Shown: positions 7,118-15,516, counted from the first letter of the stretch. The stretch: DNA of 33,609 nt from Ignavibacteriota bacterium (GCA_003820375.1 RPQH01000047.1:1-33609), one strand, 5' to 3'. The notes: generated by a model not told the origin, from the sequence alone. Program-made: numbers and translations.

Positions 7118-8668
7118 AATATACTCTTTCACTCTTGGCCATATTTCCTTAATCGGTTTCTTCAATCCCTTTGCAATAAATATATTCAGATCACTTTCAT
7201 AAGGCATAGCGTATTTATGTGTGTGTACATCTGCTAATTTAACTTCTTCGAATTCCGGTGAATGGTCGTTTATATCACCGCCAAGGATAATAAAATTTGA
7301 CACGTTCTCATTGCCATAACCCCATAGCCAGTAGTTATTGTGTCCCGATACAGCTTTTGGCAGACCGTACTTTTTACCGTAATAATCAATTGCTCCTGCT
7401 TCTCCATAATTCTGTGCAAAGATAGCTGTATTTACTTTATCACTATCACTCAGTGAGTTATAAGCTTTTGCAACTTTCTCAACCATTTCTTCCCAGCCAA
7501 ACCTATCGGCAAAATGCTGCGGCAATAACGCCTGCTTTCCTTTTTCTCCTGCCGATAGATTTATTCCCAAAGTTTTTTGAAAAGCAATTACTCCTTCAGG
7601 TTGTAATATAGGAATTGCAATCGGTGAAAAGAATATTCCTGCTATAACAACAACAGCAGTTATTACATGCTTTAGCCATGTTAATCTTTGATTGGAAAAA
7701 TTAACAATTGAAACAGCTCCTGCTGAAATCAATACAGGATAATATGGGAAAAGATAATACGGCTTCCCGTTCTGAAATGCAAAAATAAGAAAGATTATTA
7801 TGTATGCAAAAGCAAATACTCTGTATTTTTTTAATCCTTTGGAAGTAAAAAGTGTTATCAATCCTGTTAACCATACAATTGCAATAAAAGGATTCATCTC
7901 AAGTATTTGAGAAAAGATGAAAGCTGTAATTGGAATTTCTGCATTTTTAAACCCGGATGCATTTCTCGTAAACTCAATCGTTGGCAAATCGTGAGTTAAA
8001 TTCCAGATTATATAAGGAGTAAATATTACAAGAGCTATCAATCCCCCGGTCCATAAATGTTTATCTTTAAAATGCTTCCTTTCCGGTACAAGCAGTAAAG
8101 CAGGTGCAAGTCCTGCTATTAAAAACATTACGCTAATCTTATTCATCAATCCAATGCCTGCAATTAATCCAAACCAAAGCCAGAGTTTTGAATTGCCTGC
8201 ATTTATTATTCTAATCAAAACGTAGAACAGCAAAGCCCAAAACAGAAGGTCAAATGAATTCATTGAGTAAAAGCCGTTCATAACAAGATAGCCGGGAGCA
8301 ACCATAGTGCAAACAGCGGCAAGTATTTGAGCGTATTTTTTACCGCCCATTTCTGCTGTTATTAAGGCAGTCACAAGCATTAATAAAGCACCGGATAAAG
8401 CCGGCAATACTCTTAAAGAAATTAACGAATCACCAAAGATTGCTTTCCATACCATTAGAATTAACGCACAAAACGGCGGCTGGTCTACATATCCAATTGC
8501 CGGATGATTTGCACAGGCAATGTAATAAAATTCATCACGGAAGATTGGATAATTTAAACCGGATATAAGCTGAACAGCAATATACACAAGACCGAGTATT
8601 GAAATAATATTTATGCTTTCAAGATGTTTGATATTGTGAAGAAGTGAAAGATTACTTTTGGATTCCAT
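7115..8668 (-). CDS. GT39/ArnT-like membrane glycosyltransferase
   Basis: The 517-residue inner-membrane protein has about ten to eleven predicted transmembrane segments and a C-terminal soluble domain of about 150 residues. The first periplasmic loop carries the family's acidic motif (FRDEFYYIACANHPAIGYVDQPP), as in GT-C fold enzymes that use polyprenyl-phosphate sugars (PMT, ArnT). YLFPYYPVLISAGA late in the membrane region also fits. The likely role is transfer of a sugar to a lipid, glycan or protein on the outer face of the membrane; the acceptor is unknown. It lies 33 bp downstream of the winged-helix regulator gene, so the two are probably co-transcribed. Confidence 0.87.
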   Translation of the reverse strand: MESKSNLSLLHNIKHLESINIISILGLVYIAVQLISGLNYPIFRDEFYYIACANHPAIGYVDQPPFCALILMVWKAIFGDSLISLRVLPALSGALLMLVTALITAEMGGKKYAQILAAVCTMVAPGYLVMNGFYSMNSFDLLFWALLFYVLIRIINAGNSKLWLWFGLIAGIGLMNKISVMFLIAGLAPALLLVPERKHFKDKHLWTGGLIALVIFTPYIIWNLTHDLPTIEFTRNASGFKNAEIPITAFIFSQILEMNPFIAIVWLTGLITLFTSKGLKKYRVFAFAYIIIFLIFAFQNGKPYYLFPYYPVLISAGAVSIVNFSNQRLTWLKHVITAVVVIAGIFFSPIAIPILQPEGVIAFQKTLGINLSAGEKGKQALLPQHFADRFGWEEMVEKVAKAYNSLSDSDKVNTAIFAQNYGEAGAIDYYGKKYGLPKAVSGHNNYWLWGYGNENVSNFIILGGDINDHSPEFEEVKLADVHTHKYAMPYESDLNIFIAKGLKKPIKEIWPRVKEYI

Positions 8669-8701
8669 TTGTTATAGTTCTAATTCACTATGAAAAATAT
8701 T

Positions 8702-9265
8702 TTATTTAGCTGCAGGAGGTACGGGATTTTTATCAGGTTCAGGAGTTCTAACGTTTACAGTATCTTTATTATTTTCAAACATGGGTTTTGGAGTAAAATG
8801 AGTTTTAGGAGTCTGGAAAAAAGCCAGCCAGATCACGAAAATTAAAAATATCAGTGCAGCAGCCCATAATAATTTGTTTGTTCTTTTTAACCTGTTAAAT
8901 TGGACACTCATATCTTCGGACTGAATATGTTTCTCATCATCCTGCGGAAAAACAACTTCTGCATTCAGCTTATATCCTTTCTTGGGAATTGTTTCTATCA
9001 GGGTTTTTGAATTATCATTCAAAATCTTTCTTAAAAATGAAATTGCTTGTGTAAGCCCGTCATCACCGCCCGGGTAATTGTTCCAAACTTTATCAATTAA
9101 TAATTCCCTGCTTATTACTTTATTATTACTGCCGGCAAGAATCAGGAGGACTTCAGTAATTCTTGATTCTATTTTTTCAGTACCGGTAACTTCCCCATTG
9201 CTTAGCTTTTGCACTAAGTTTTCATCGGTATCTATTCTGTATATTTTATTGATAATAAACTTCAT
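8702..9265 (-). CDS. Membrane-anchored winged-helix regulator (ToxR/CadC-like)
   Basis: The 187-residue protein has an N-terminal OmpR-type winged helix (about 1-105: EVLLILAGSNNKVISRELLIDKVW, DDGLTQAISFLRKIL, IETIPKKGYKLNAEV). A single transmembrane helix follows at about 133-152 (LLWAAALIFLIFVIWLAFF), then a short Pro-rich tail of about 35 residues outside. There is no receiver domain, so it is a one-component membrane regulator. The outer part is too short for a folded sensor, unlike CadC, so it may sense through a partner. It precedes the GT39 gene in the same operon and is divergent from the secreted hydrolase gene. Either could be its target; this is inference. Confidence 0.85.
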   Translation of the reverse strand: MKFIINKIYRIDTDENLVQKLSNGEVTGTEKIESRITEVLLILAGSNNKVISRELLIDKVWNNYPGGDDGLTQAISFLRKILNDNSKTLIETIPKKGYKLNAEVVFPQDDEKHIQSEDMSVQFNRLKRTNKLLWAAALIFLIFVIWLAFFQTPKTHFTPKPMFENNKDTVNVRTPEPDKNPVPPAAK

Positions 9266-9380
9266 TTTTCAATATTTATATTTTCTAAAGGTATTCCAAA
9301 GGTATTCTTTATGTGCATTCTGTGCATAGCTTATTATATTTGTTCAAGATTAATTAAAAACATTTCAGATTTCAATTCAA

Positions 9381-10703
9381 ATGAAAGTAAAGCTTTATAC
9401 ATTATTGTTACTGCTGATTGTTTCTAAATGCATTTATTCCAATAACGATATTACCGGGTACTGGCACGGAGCAGTAGACCGGCTCGGTTCAATTCAGCTG
9501 GTTGAGTTTAATTTTTATAAAGAAAGTGATTCCATCAAAGGGACGTACAATATTCCGGATATGGGACTGTTCGAAGAACCGGTTACTGAAATAGATATCG
9601 CTTTTCCCAATATGAAATTCAGAACATTCATGGGATATTTTGATGCAAGATATGATACTTTAACAGGAGAAATTACCGGTACAAACAAAAAATGGGACCC
9701 GTCAATAAATATTCATTTGAAGAAAATGACAGCTCCGGTACTGCTTTTTAACCGCGAGTATATTACTTTTTATAATAAAGAAATTAAGATAGCGGGAACA
9801 CTCTTTAAACCGTTTGGTAAAATTACATTTCCGGTTGTGATACTTATTCATGGCGCTGATGAGCCGCAAAGCAGGAGAAACTGGAGATACAGGTATTTTG
9901 CATACTTTCTTGCAGAACATGGGTATGGTGCATTGATATATGATAAACGCGGTATAGATTCATCAACAGGGAATAATGATGCAGATTTTTATGAGCTGGC
10001 TGAAGATGTTAGTTCAGGTATCAAATATTTAATGACAAGAGAAGATGTAAAGAAAGATAAAATAGGAGTACTTGGAGCAAGCCGCGGCGGATGGGTGGCT
10101 GAAATATGTGCTGCTAAAATTGATAATACTGCCTTTGCTGTTTTATTCTTAGGACCGTCTGTGAGTGTATGGGAACAGCAAATGGACGCGGTAGAATACC
10201 ATATGAAACAGGAGAATTATTCAATAGAAGCAATTGATTCAGCTTTGCAAAACAATAAACAATACTTCGAAGCTGTTAATAACAAAGAGAAATGGGATAG
10301 TTTTCAAAAAACTTTAGCACCATTGCAAAACAAGGAGTGGAAACAATATCTTCAGTTACCTGAATCATACAACGACTCAGATATGGTTTGGTGGAGAAAA
10401 AATAATTATGACCCTGAGGAAGGTTTAAAAAATGTAAAATGTCCTGTACTGTCAATTTTTGGAGAAGATGATGTGCTTGTTCCGCCTGAAAGAAATTTTG
10501 AGAAGATGCAAAAATATTTATCTCAATCAGGGCAGCAATTTGAAATAAAAATAATTCCCGGTTTACCGCATAATATTCATTTTAATCAAACATTGCGTGG
10601 AGGTGAATGGAATTTTCCTGAAGCGTATTGGGTGTGGCCGAAAAGGTCTATCGTTCTTGAAGAAAATATTATTAACTGGCTGAAAAACGTTTGTAGTGAG
10701 TGA
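9381..10703 (+). CDS. Exported alpha/beta hydrolase
   Basis: The 440-residue protein has a signal peptide (about residues 1-20). A beta-rich N-terminal domain follows (ITGYWHGAVDRLGSIQLVEFNFY, typical of leading modules of such FCB hydrolases), then a serine hydrolase domain from about 125. The nucleophile elbow is GASRGGW (Ser234), the acid lies in FGEDDVLVPP (Asp364 or Asp363) and the His is in GLPHNIH (His397). HGADEPQSRRNWRYR supplies the oxyanion loop. Family members include esterases and S9-like peptidases; the substrate is unknown. It probably acts in the periplasm or outside the cell. It is divergent from the membrane regulator, separated by a 115-bp shared promoter region. Confidence 0.88.
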   Translation: MKVKLYTLLLLLIVSKCIYSNNDITGYWHGAVDRLGSIQLVEFNFYKESDSIKGTYNIPDMGLFEEPVTEIDIAFPNMKFRTFMGYFDARYDTLTGEITGTNKKWDPSINIHLKKMTAPVLLFNREYITFYNKEIKIAGTLFKPFGKITFPVVILIHGADEPQSRRNWRYRYFAYFLAEHGYGALIYDKRGIDSSTGNNDADFYELAEDVSSGIKYLMTREDVKKDKIGVLGASRGGWVAEICAAKIDNTAFAVLFLGPSVSVWEQQMDAVEYHMKQENYSIEAIDSALQNNKQYFEAVNNKEKWDSFQKTLAPLQNKEWKQYLQLPESYNDSDMVWWRKNNYDPEEGLKNVKCPVLSIFGEDDVLVPPERNFEKMQKYLSQSGQQFEIKIIPGLPHNIHFNQTLRGGEWNFPEAYWVWPKRSIVLEENIINWLKNVCSE

Positions 10704-10741
10704 TGTTATTTCTAAAATGGAATTTACAATATCTATTAAAT

Positions 10742-10773
10742 AATTCGTCATTCGTAACTCGTCATTCGTAATT
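10742..10773. repeat. 7/14-bp CGTCATTCGTA repeat inside a gene's 3' end
   Basis: ATTCGTCATTCGTA and ACTCGTCATTCGTA (10743-10770) plus ATT. Read on the minus strand it encodes the last residues (LRMTSYE) and the TGA stop of the coupled hydrolase. Related motifs lie at about 24-41 and 21305-21320. Confidence 0.8.
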
Positions 10774-11413
10774 GCTTTATCAATCCCGCACTCACTTCAT
10801 GCCCTCCGTCAAAAAAGTGTATTTGGGGTTCAATTCCATATTTCCGCAGTATTTCAACCTGTGATTTATAATAATCACCCGGAAAGTACGGGTCTTTGTT
10901 CCCGAATACCAAATGGATCGGTGTAGATTTAAAATTTTCAGAAGCGGAATAATCAACATCATGACCGATACTTCCTGTCCATGAAATTATTTTATCAACC
11001 TTCGATTTTCCATAAGCAAGCCACCGGGTTAAAGTAGCTGCCCCCTGTGAAAAACCCAATGCATTTACTTTAAAGTTAAATTCGTTTCTCTTTAGCTCAA
11101 CTTCTTCATAAAATAATTTATCAAGATAATTCACATAATCTTTTATTTCATTTTCCCTGTCTTCTTTTGTCATCCATGAGGCACCTACATCACCCGCCTC
11201 GCCTCTAACATATAACCTCGATAACCCTTCAGGAGCAATTATATAATCACCTTCTTCAGCCAGCTCAGAAAAAAGATTTATGAACTTGTGTGCATTATGC
11301 CTATACCCATGAATAACAAACCAGATAGTATTTATATTTTTATTAAGTTCACCTGAAGTGTAGTAACGAGCAGTTCGTGTAACTGAAAGATGCTTTTCTG
11401 AGATATTAGACAA
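10748..11413 (-). CDS. Cytoplasmic alpha/beta hydrolase (carboxylesterase/phospholipase-like)
   Basis: The 221-residue protein has the compact fold of the predicted esterase family (YpfH, carboxylesterase 2). The oxyanion region is VIHGYRHNAHKF, the nucleophile elbow GFSQGAAT (Ser122), the acid FGNKDPYFP (Asp174) and the His GGHEVS (His205). No signal peptide is present. The start is TTG at 11413, overlapping the 3' end of the MNT gene by 8 bp, so it is translationally coupled to the MNT/HEPN pair. The C-terminus LRMTSYE is encoded by an intergenic-type tandem repeat, so the original stop codon was probably replaced. The substrate is unknown. Confidence 0.85.
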   Translation of the reverse strand: MSNISEKHLSVTRTARYYTSGELNKNINTIWFVIHGYRHNAHKFINLFSELAEEGDYIIAPEGLSRLYVRGEAGDVGASWMTKEDRENEIKDYVNYLDKLFYEEVELKRNEFNFKVNALGFSQGAATLTRWLAYGKSKVDKIISWTGSIGHDVDYSASENFKSTPIHLVFGNKDPYFPGDYYKSQVEILRKYGIEPQIHFFDGGHEVSAGLIKQLRMTSYE

Positions 11414-11735
11414 TTTTAATACCTGTTCTCAATATTTCTCTGACAAATAAATCTTCATCTTCGTTGAAATCTTCAACCCGGTAAGTATGAGGTTCAATTC
11501 TAACATCTAAACTTAAAGTAACATCAGCAATTTTCCGTCTATCATAAAAACGATCTCCTTCAAATTTATCAGATACCAAAGCAATATCAATATCGCTCCA
11601 TTCTTCATATTTTCCATTTGCATATGAACCAAATAGAAATGCAGTTTTTATAGGAATGTTATTTTTTCCTAACTCTGCAATATATCTTCTTACAATATTT
11701 AATATTTCTTCATTTATAATTGTTCTTTGATCCAT
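11406..11735 (-). CDS. MNT-type nucleotidyltransferase (MntA-like antitoxin)
   Basis: The 109-residue protein is a minimal nucleotidyltransferase of the DNA polymerase beta superfamily. The diagnostic motif is FGSYANGKYEEWSDID: Gly36-Ser37, ten residues, then Asp48 and Asp50. This is the GSX10DXD pattern of MntA antitoxins. In studied pairs MntA uses ATP to AMPylate the partner HEPN toxin and silence it. Its start lies within the HEPN gene (22-bp overlap) and its end overlaps the hydrolase start, so the three genes form one coupled minus-strand unit. An antitoxin role is inferred from the pairing. Confidence 0.88.
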   Translation of the reverse strand: MDQRTIINEEILNIVRRYIAELGKNNIPIKTAFLFGSYANGKYEEWSDIDIALVSDKFEGDRFYDRRKIADVTLSLDVRIEPHTYRVEDFNEDEDLFVREILRTGIKIV

Positions 11736-12100
11736 TTGTATATTACTTTAATATTTTCAAAATTTTCATGAGCAAATTCTTTTGTGCATTTTTTGTAAAA
11801 ATCGGTTTTATAATCACTATACCTTGTTTCAATATTAAAAGCATTTACTTCAAATAGAAATTTTTCCTGCTCTTTAGTAATTTTCAAATTAATTTTGTTT
11901 GCAAGAAAAACAAGATTATGTGTCTTAGGCGGTACTGCTTTTAATACTTTAACATATACACCTTTTAATGCTTTTTCTAATACAAGGTGTCCAATGAATA
12001 AACAATAATTATAATGCCCATTATTAAACATAATTTCAGCAGCAATTAAATCACTTTCAGCTCCTTCAAACCAATGATTTATATGTTTTTGGATATCCAT
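11714..12100 (-). CDS. HEPN-domain protein (partner of MNT)
   Basis: The 128-residue all-helical protein matches the HEPN family (PF05168 type). It has HWFEGAESDLIAAEIMFNNGHYNYCLFIGHLVLEKALKG, then PPKTHNLVFLA and the late NIETRYSDYK segment. The canonical RNase motif R-X4-6-H is not visible: the Arg in ETRYSDYK is not followed by a His at the right distance. It may therefore be inactive as an RNase, use other residues, or belong to the substrate-binding class. It is the first gene of the HEPN-MNT-hydrolase unit. The gene order is typical of MNT/HEPN toxin-antitoxin loci, but toxicity is not proven here. Confidence 0.87.
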   Translation of the reverse strand: MDIQKHINHWFEGAESDLIAAEIMFNNGHYNYCLFIGHLVLEKALKGVYVKVLKAVPPKTHNLVFLANKINLKITKEQEKFLFEVNAFNIETRYSDYKTDFYKKCTKEFAHENFENIKVIYKWIKEQL

Positions 12101-12431
12101 TCATAATAAAATAAACAAAATTTCATATAAATACTGTAACAAATTGAATTATATTTAATTACATATTTAATCCAAAATATATTTCATATAAAAAAAAGAA
12201 CAAATTTATATCTATAAAGGACTAACTTATACGATTAATTTATGTTGATGTTTTAGTCCTCGTAAAACAACATCTTCAGCTTTTAGATCTTTCTTTAATG
12301 AACTTTTACCCTTCATGTCCGGTTTTTTAAACTAAATATTATTCCCAAATAACCTGTGTATATATGATATAATGATTTTACTGCTTTAAAAAAACTACTA
12401 TTTATTATAAATTTAATCCTTGGAGGTACTT
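12101..12431. other. AT-rich divergent intergenic region
   Basis: No gene is visible. It must hold the promoters of the HEPN operon (minus) and the small exported protein (plus). An inverted repeat AGGACTAA (12218-12225) / TTAGTCCT (12253-12260) lies about 170 bp upstream of the plus-strand gene and could form a leader hairpin or bind a regulator. A GGAGG ribosome site ends the region at 12422-12426. Confidence 0.5.
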
Positions 12432-12785
12432 ATGAAAAGCTTCATCATTGCAGTGGTATTATTACTTACATTAAGCGTGACATCCATTGCACAGGATACC
12501 AGGGAATACCTTGTAACAAACGGTACAGGTATGACAATAGTTGATGTGTATGCTTCACCAACAACACGGAACATGTGGGGGAATAATCTTATTTCTCAAA
12601 ATATAACTTCAGAGAGCGATGCTGTCAGGTTAAGTATTCCGGTCAGCATGACTGAATGTATGTGGGATATTAGATTTCATGACGATAAAGGGACTGAATA
12701 CATAATGAGCAATGTTGATCTGTGTAATTCAACCTCTTTTATTCTGGTAAAAGAAGATAAAAACGGAAAGATGAAAAAAGAATAA
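12432..12785 (+). CDS. Small exported protein of unknown function
   Basis: The 117-residue product has a clean signal peptide ending near SIAQ (about residue 20), then a compact domain of about 95 residues (YLVTNGTGMTIVDVYASP, CMWDIRFHDDKGTEYIMSNVDLCNSTSFIL). I do not recognise the family. The pattern of short strands, Trp/Asp turns and two cysteines suggests a small beta-sandwich in the periplasm or outside. The ATG at 12432 was chosen over an upstream in-frame TTG because TGGAGG at 12421-12426 sits at ideal spacing. It is monocistronic, with an intrinsic terminator 22 bp downstream. Confidence 0.75.
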   Translation: MKSFIIAVVLLLTLSVTSIAQDTREYLVTNGTGMTIVDVYASPTTRNMWGNNLISQNITSESDAVRLSIPVSMTECMWDIRFHDDKGTEYIMSNVDLCNSTSFILVKEDKNGKMKKE

Positions 12786-12806
12786 TCATATTCCCTGATT
12801 TTCTCT

Positions 12807-12856
12807 AAATCTCTCTTTAGTTTCATAAGCATTGAAATTAAAGAGAGATTTTTTTT
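12807..12856 (+). terminator. Intrinsic terminator
   Basis: A 13-bp stem (AAATCTCTCTTTA, 12807-12819, with TAAAGAGAGATTT, 12839-12851) has a 19-nt loop and runs into a T tract. It ends the transcript of the small exported protein. Confidence 0.9.
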
Positions 12857-13084
12857 GTGTGCAGCATTTAGAATCTTGCAAAAGATATCAAATAGATGTA
12901 AGGAAAATCAGGTATGAGGTCTTTGCTTTCTATTTTCCAAAGACTCTTAAAACTCCTAATCATTGTAGGGATGACCCAGAGGGTACCCGCCACGCTTTCC
13001 ATATTAAGTATCATTAAGAATTTATTAACATTATTTCTAATCAAACTAAATATCCGAAAATGTTTGAGCTCGCAATTTGTTTTA
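12857..13084. other. Gene-free stretch before the fahA repeat
   Basis: Between the terminator and the 9-bp repeat I see no gene. Open frames here are short and lack a ribosome site or family resemblance. A GGGTACCC palindrome lies near 12981. Confidence 0.5.
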
Positions 13085-13174
13085 CCTTACAAACCTTACA
13101 AACCTTACAAACCTTACAAACCTTACAAACCTTACAAACCTTACAAACCTTATAAACCTTATAAACCTTATAAA
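13085..13174. repeat. 9-bp tandem repeat, 10 units, containing the fahA stop codon
   Basis: Seven exact CCTTACAAA units (13085-13147) are followed by three CCTTATAAA units (13148-13174), all in phase. The fumarylacetoacetase stop codon (13168-13170) lies in the last unit, and its final sense codons (GGT TTA TAA on minus) are that unit read backwards. The C-to-T variant units sit next to the gene. Confidence 0.95.
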
Positions 13175-14427
13175 CCTGGCAGTACTCTTCCTCTAACATC
13201 TCCAAATCCAACCCTATACCCATCCCCCTTGCAATAGCCGCTCATTATAACTTCATCGCCATCCTGTATGAATTTTCTCTCCTCACCGTCGGGCAGCCTG
13301 ATTGGTTTTTCACCGCGCCATGTCAGCTCAAGCATTGAGCCGTATGAATCTGGTGTGGGACCGCTTATTGTTCCGGAGCCAAGCAAGTCACCTGTTCTCA
13401 TATTACATCCTGTAATTGTATGATGAGCTAATTGCTGGAGTATGTTCCAGTACATGTATTTAAAATTAGAGCCTGATATTTTAAATGGTTCACTCAGCTT
13501 TTCAGTTTTAATAAATACATCAAGATTTATATCATAAGCCCAATCACCTTTGCTCTGCAGGTAAGGAAGCGGCTCAGGTTCCTGTTCCGGTCCTTTTGTT
13601 TTAAACGGCTCCAATGCTTCCATTGTAACGACCCATGGCGATATTGAAGTCGCAAAGTTTTTTGCCAGGAATGGACCAAGCGGTACATACTCCCATGTTT
13701 GAATATCCCTCGCACTCCAGTCATTGATTAAAACCATTCCGAAAATATGTTCATAAGCTTTATCAATTGGAATTGGCTCACCAAGCTTATTGCCGCTGCT
13801 GATAAAATATCCTGTCTCAAGCTCAAAGTCGAGCAATTTGCAAGGTCCAAATACAGGTTTATCGGAATCAGCTGGCTTTAACTGTCCCTTAGGCCTGTGA
13901 ATATCTGTACCTGAGACCACAACAGAGCTTGCCCTGCCATGATAAGCAACAGGTAAATGAAGCCAGTTGGGCATTAGTGCATTATCTTTACCGCGGAACA
14001 TTATACCTACATTTGTTGCGTGTTCTCTGGATGAATAAAAATCGGTGTAATCTCCTATTTCAACAGGCAGCAGCATTTGCACATCTTCCATTTTTACAAG
14101 TGACGCCGTTCTTAATTCCTCATCATCTCTTAACAAAGGATTGTCTTCACTTAAAATTGTCTGAAGAACTGTCCGTATTTGCATTCTTACTTCTTTGCCT
14201 TTTGACATGAAAGCATTTAATGTTCTTTCGCTGAATACTCTCTCGGCTCCCAAAGCAGTAAGAAGAAACAACCCCCGCTCTTCAAGCATAGTAAGGTCAA
14301 GAATGTAATCACCAATAGCAGTACCGATATGCGGCACACTGCCTTTCTTTAATTGGAAAACTCCATAAGGCAAATTCTGAATTGGAAAATGTGAATCCTG
14401 CGAAACTTCGATAAATGATTTTTGCAT
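13168..14427 (-). CDS. fahA: Fumarylacetoacetase
   Basis: The 419-residue enzyme hydrolyses fumarylacetoacetate to fumarate and acetoacetate, the last step of tyrosine/homogentisate breakdown. The small N-terminal domain ([21 protein letters not shown]) and the C-terminal FAH barrel are both complete. Metal and active-site motifs are [16 protein letters not shown] (Asp ligand and catalytic His), [33 protein letters not shown] and [12 protein letters not shown]. Length matches eukaryotic and bacterial FAH. The C-terminus LPGL ends inside a 9-bp tandem repeat, so the last residue and stop derive from repeat sequence. Other homogentisate genes are not in this window. Confidence 0.96.
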   Translation of the reverse strand: MQKSFIEVSQDSHFPIQNLPYGVFQLKKGSVPHIGTAIGDYILDLTMLEERGLFLLTALGAERVFSERTLNAFMSKGKEVRMQIRTVLQTILSEDNPLLRDDEELRTASLVKMEDVQMLLPVEIGDYTDFYSSREHATNVGIMFRGKDNALMPNWLHLPVAYHGRASSVVVSGTDIHRPKGQLKPADSDKPVFGPCKLLDFELETGYFISSGNKLGEPIPIDKAYEHIFGMVLINDWSARDIQTWEYVPLGPFLAKNFATSISPWVVTMEALEPFKTKGPEQEPEPLPYLQSKGDWAYDINLDVFIKTEKLSEPFKISGSNFKYMYWNILQQLAHHTITGCNMRTGDLLGSGTISGPTPDSYGSMLELTWRGEKPIRLPDGEERKFIQDGDEVIMSGYCKGDGYRVGFGDVRGRVLPGL

Positions 14428-14447
14428 AATTTATAATATATATTTCA

Positions 14448-14484
14448 ATTCCCGCTATCACCAAAAATCAGCAACAGCGGGAAT
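14448..14484. repeat. 9-bp hairpin upstream of fahA
   Basis: ATTCCCGCT (14448-14456) and AGCGGGAAT (14476-14484) pair around a 19-nt loop, just 21 bp upstream of the fahA ATG. There is no T tract in either direction. It could be a leader structure or a binding site. Confidence 0.5.
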
Positions 14485-14510
14485 ATATTAAAATCTTGTT
14501 TCTATTTTTT

Positions 14511-14538
14511 CGGCATTTCCACTTTCGTGGAAATTCGG
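14511..14538 (-). other. GNRA-loop hairpin after the 324-residue protein gene
   Basis: On the minus strand an 8-bp stem ATTTCCAC / GTGGAAAT is closed by GAAA, a GNRA tetraloop, with CCG/CGG extending it across a mismatch. It lies 3 bp beyond the upstream gene's stop codon and lacks a T tract. It may protect the mRNA 3' end. Confidence 0.5.
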
Positions 14539-14541
14539 TAA

Positions 14542-15516
14542 TTACAGCAATTCCAATTCTTTTAAATCTTCTATTGGTTCTTCAAAGCTGCAGCTTCCAA
14601 ATGAGATTAGAAATCTTTTTCTTGCATCGGAAATTGAGCTGTTCAATACAACCAGGTTCTTCCATTGGAAATAATTTTCATGAAATTCAAAATTATCAAT
14701 ATTATCATCCAGTAGTATTTCCTGTATTTCGTGGCGGTTGATATCATGAGTACAATTGATAATACCAGCAGTGAAGATATTTAAAAAACCATGCATTATT
14801 GTTTTAACACTTTCCTCATAGCGTCTCAGCGGATGATGTAAGCCTGCGGTAAATTTAACGGGTACCTCATGGTTCCTGCAAATTTTAAGCACAGTTGAAA
14901 TATGCCCTGCATCCGGAAAAGCTGATGCCTCCAGTCCGCCTGTTCTTAACTTATAGCCGTAACTTCTGCCGTGCTCTTTGTTAAACTCTGTCAATGCATC
15001 TATTAAAGTCGGCATATTTATATCCGGCGGTGCTTCAAAAAAGATGTTTACCGTTGACTTTAATTCCTTCTCAACAAATGAAGATATTGCAACGAAGAAT
15101 TCTTTAATTCCCTTTAAATCACTGAAAAGATCTGCGGGTAACTTTGTTTCAAAGCTTTCAAGTATAACCCGCTCTTCATGTTTTGTAATAAATTCATTCA
15201 CTAACTTAATATCATTCTTAAGTTCATCAATAAATTGTTTAGCTGTATCGCCGCCTGTAAACAAAACTGATAAAGGAGCTTGTTTTGTCACATCAAAATG
15301 GCTGTAAATATCAGCAAGCTCGGGAAGCTTTTTGGAAGGAATAATAAATCTCGACAGCATAAAGCCGTAAGGACTGTCATAATATCTAAGAAAATTAGAA
15401 TATGAGTTATATATACCCAGAGATGCAGGCGGGAATAATCCTGCATAATCAATTAATTTATTGGTAAATATTGATAGTGATGACGTAATTTTAGTACTTG
15501 TATTTTTAATATCCAT
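14542..15516 (-). CDS. Unrecognised 324-residue protein next to fahA
   Basis: No function can be assigned. The product has no signal peptide. Its N-terminal KLIDYAGLFPPASLGIYNS and later YGYKLRTGGLEASAFPDA and VKFTAGLHHPLRRY look like strongly conserved family motifs. The alternation of strands and helices (ILESFETKLPADL, TVNIFFEAPPDI, VPVKFTAGLHHP) suggests a TIM-barrel-like enzyme with a conserved Lys/Thr and paired histidines. I recall similar uncharacterised proteins in Acidobacteria and Actinobacteria. The ATG at 15516 was preferred to a GTG at 15558, whose extra 14 residues look non-native. It lies 114 bp upstream of fahA on the same strand. Confidence 0.7.
   Translation of the reverse strand: MDIKNTSTKITSSLSIFTNKLIDYAGLFPPASLGIYNSYSNFLRYYDSPYGFMLSRFIIPSKKLPELADIYSHFDVTKQAPLSVLFTGGDTAKQFIDELKNDIKLVNEFITKHEERVILESFETKLPADLFSDLKGIKEFFVAISSFVEKELKSTVNIFFEAPPDINMPTLIDALTEFNKEHGRSYGYKLRTGGLEASAFPDAGHISTVLKICRNHEVPVKFTAGLHHPLRRYEESVKTIMHGFLNIFTAGIINCTHDINRHEIQEILLDDNIDNFEFHENYFQWKNLVVLNSSISDARKRFLISFGSCSFEEPIEDLKELELL

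Noticed and set aside
13085..13174. CRISPR array
   Set aside because: Units are 9 bp with no spacers; the same holds for the repeats at 21084 and 33500.
12914..13237. Open frame coding a Lys-Pro-Tyr repeat on plus, and a Lys-Val-Cys repeat on minus (13041-13223)
   Set aside because: Both are translations of the 9-bp tandem repeat; they have no ribosome site or family resemblance and overlap the end of fahA.
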